A program made the translations under genes and the position numbers. 6,206 bases of DNA from Nitrospira sp. (GTDB taxonomy: Bacteria; UBA9089; CG2-30-40-21; SBAY01), in NCBI GenBank assembly GCA_005239945.1, contig SBAY01000353.1:1-6206 (forward strand), in the 5' to 3' direction. Under the pieces are notes generated by a model. It ran no database searches. It was not told where the DNA came from and saw only the letters and a list, made by a program, of their open reading frames with translations. How positions within the stretch are numbered: position 1 is the first letter of the stretch; each line of letters opens with the position of its first letter. This document shows, piece by piece, positions 6,170 through 6,206 of this stretch.

Positions 6170-6206
6170 GGGTTCAAGGGGTTAAGGGGTCGAGGGGTCA
6201 AGGGAA
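6170..6206 (+). repeat. G-rich octamer tandem repeat with G-quadruplex pattern
   Basis: Four degenerate octamers of the form GGGGTYRA follow one another (GGGTTCAA, GGGGTTAA, GGGGTCGA, GGGGTCAA), with a partial GGGAA reaching the window edge. The G-runs at 6170-6172, 6178-6181, 6186-6189, 6194-6197 and 6202-6204 are separated by loops of 5, 4, 4 and 4 bases, which fits the standard quadruplex rule. The array may continue beyond the window. It lies in the non-coding tail 35 bases after the last stop codon. Confidence 0.88.

Overview
The window reads as AT-rich chromosomal DNA from a bacterium. All seven genes lie on the + strand and are packed tightly, with three 4-base ATGA start/stop overlaps and strong AGGAGG-type ribosome binding sites at two starts. 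The pseudopilin and the lipid/glycan-type envelope genes suit a diderm bacterium. The load of short palindromic and tandem repeats between and even inside genes suggests an uncultured, repeat-rich lineage. I cannot name a phylum from the sequence.

Layout. 1-165: two stacked inverted repeats, one with perfect 40-base arms, fill the leader before the first gene. 166-1473: pyrC, a type I dihydroorotase (pyrimidine synthesis), carrying an in-frame heptanucleotide repeat near its N-terminus. 1531-2132: a compact toxin-antitoxin-like pair, a DUF433 protein followed by a DUF5615 PIN-like protein, behind its own ribosome binding site and a small palindrome. 2139-2576: a GspH/FimT-like pseudopilin. 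2573-3535: a membrane-attached family 2 glycosyltransferase that overlaps the pilin stop. 3537-3648: an AT-only palindromic repeat with 31-base perfect arms. 3668-5137: a cobalamin-binding-type radical SAM protein with an unusual CX8CX2C cluster motif. 5134-6135: a multi-spanning membrane protein of the lysylphosphatidylglycerol synthase TM / UPF0104 family. 6170-6206: a G-rich octamer repeat with a G-quadruplex pattern, running to the window edge. No stretch longer than 300 bases lacks a gene, and I see no tRNA, rRNA, CRISPR array or transposase.

How the genes may work together. PyrC is housekeeping. The DUF433/DUF5615 pair looks like an independent module sitting between it and the envelope genes. 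The glycosyltransferase, radical SAM enzyme and UPF0104-type membrane protein form a plausible envelope pathway: sugar transfer to a lipid or surface acceptor, a radical modification, then membrane translocation or lipid handling. That link is inferred from gene order only. The most distinctive aspects are the radical SAM cysteine spacing, and the repeats, which sit at gene borders and in at least one case inside a coding sequence.
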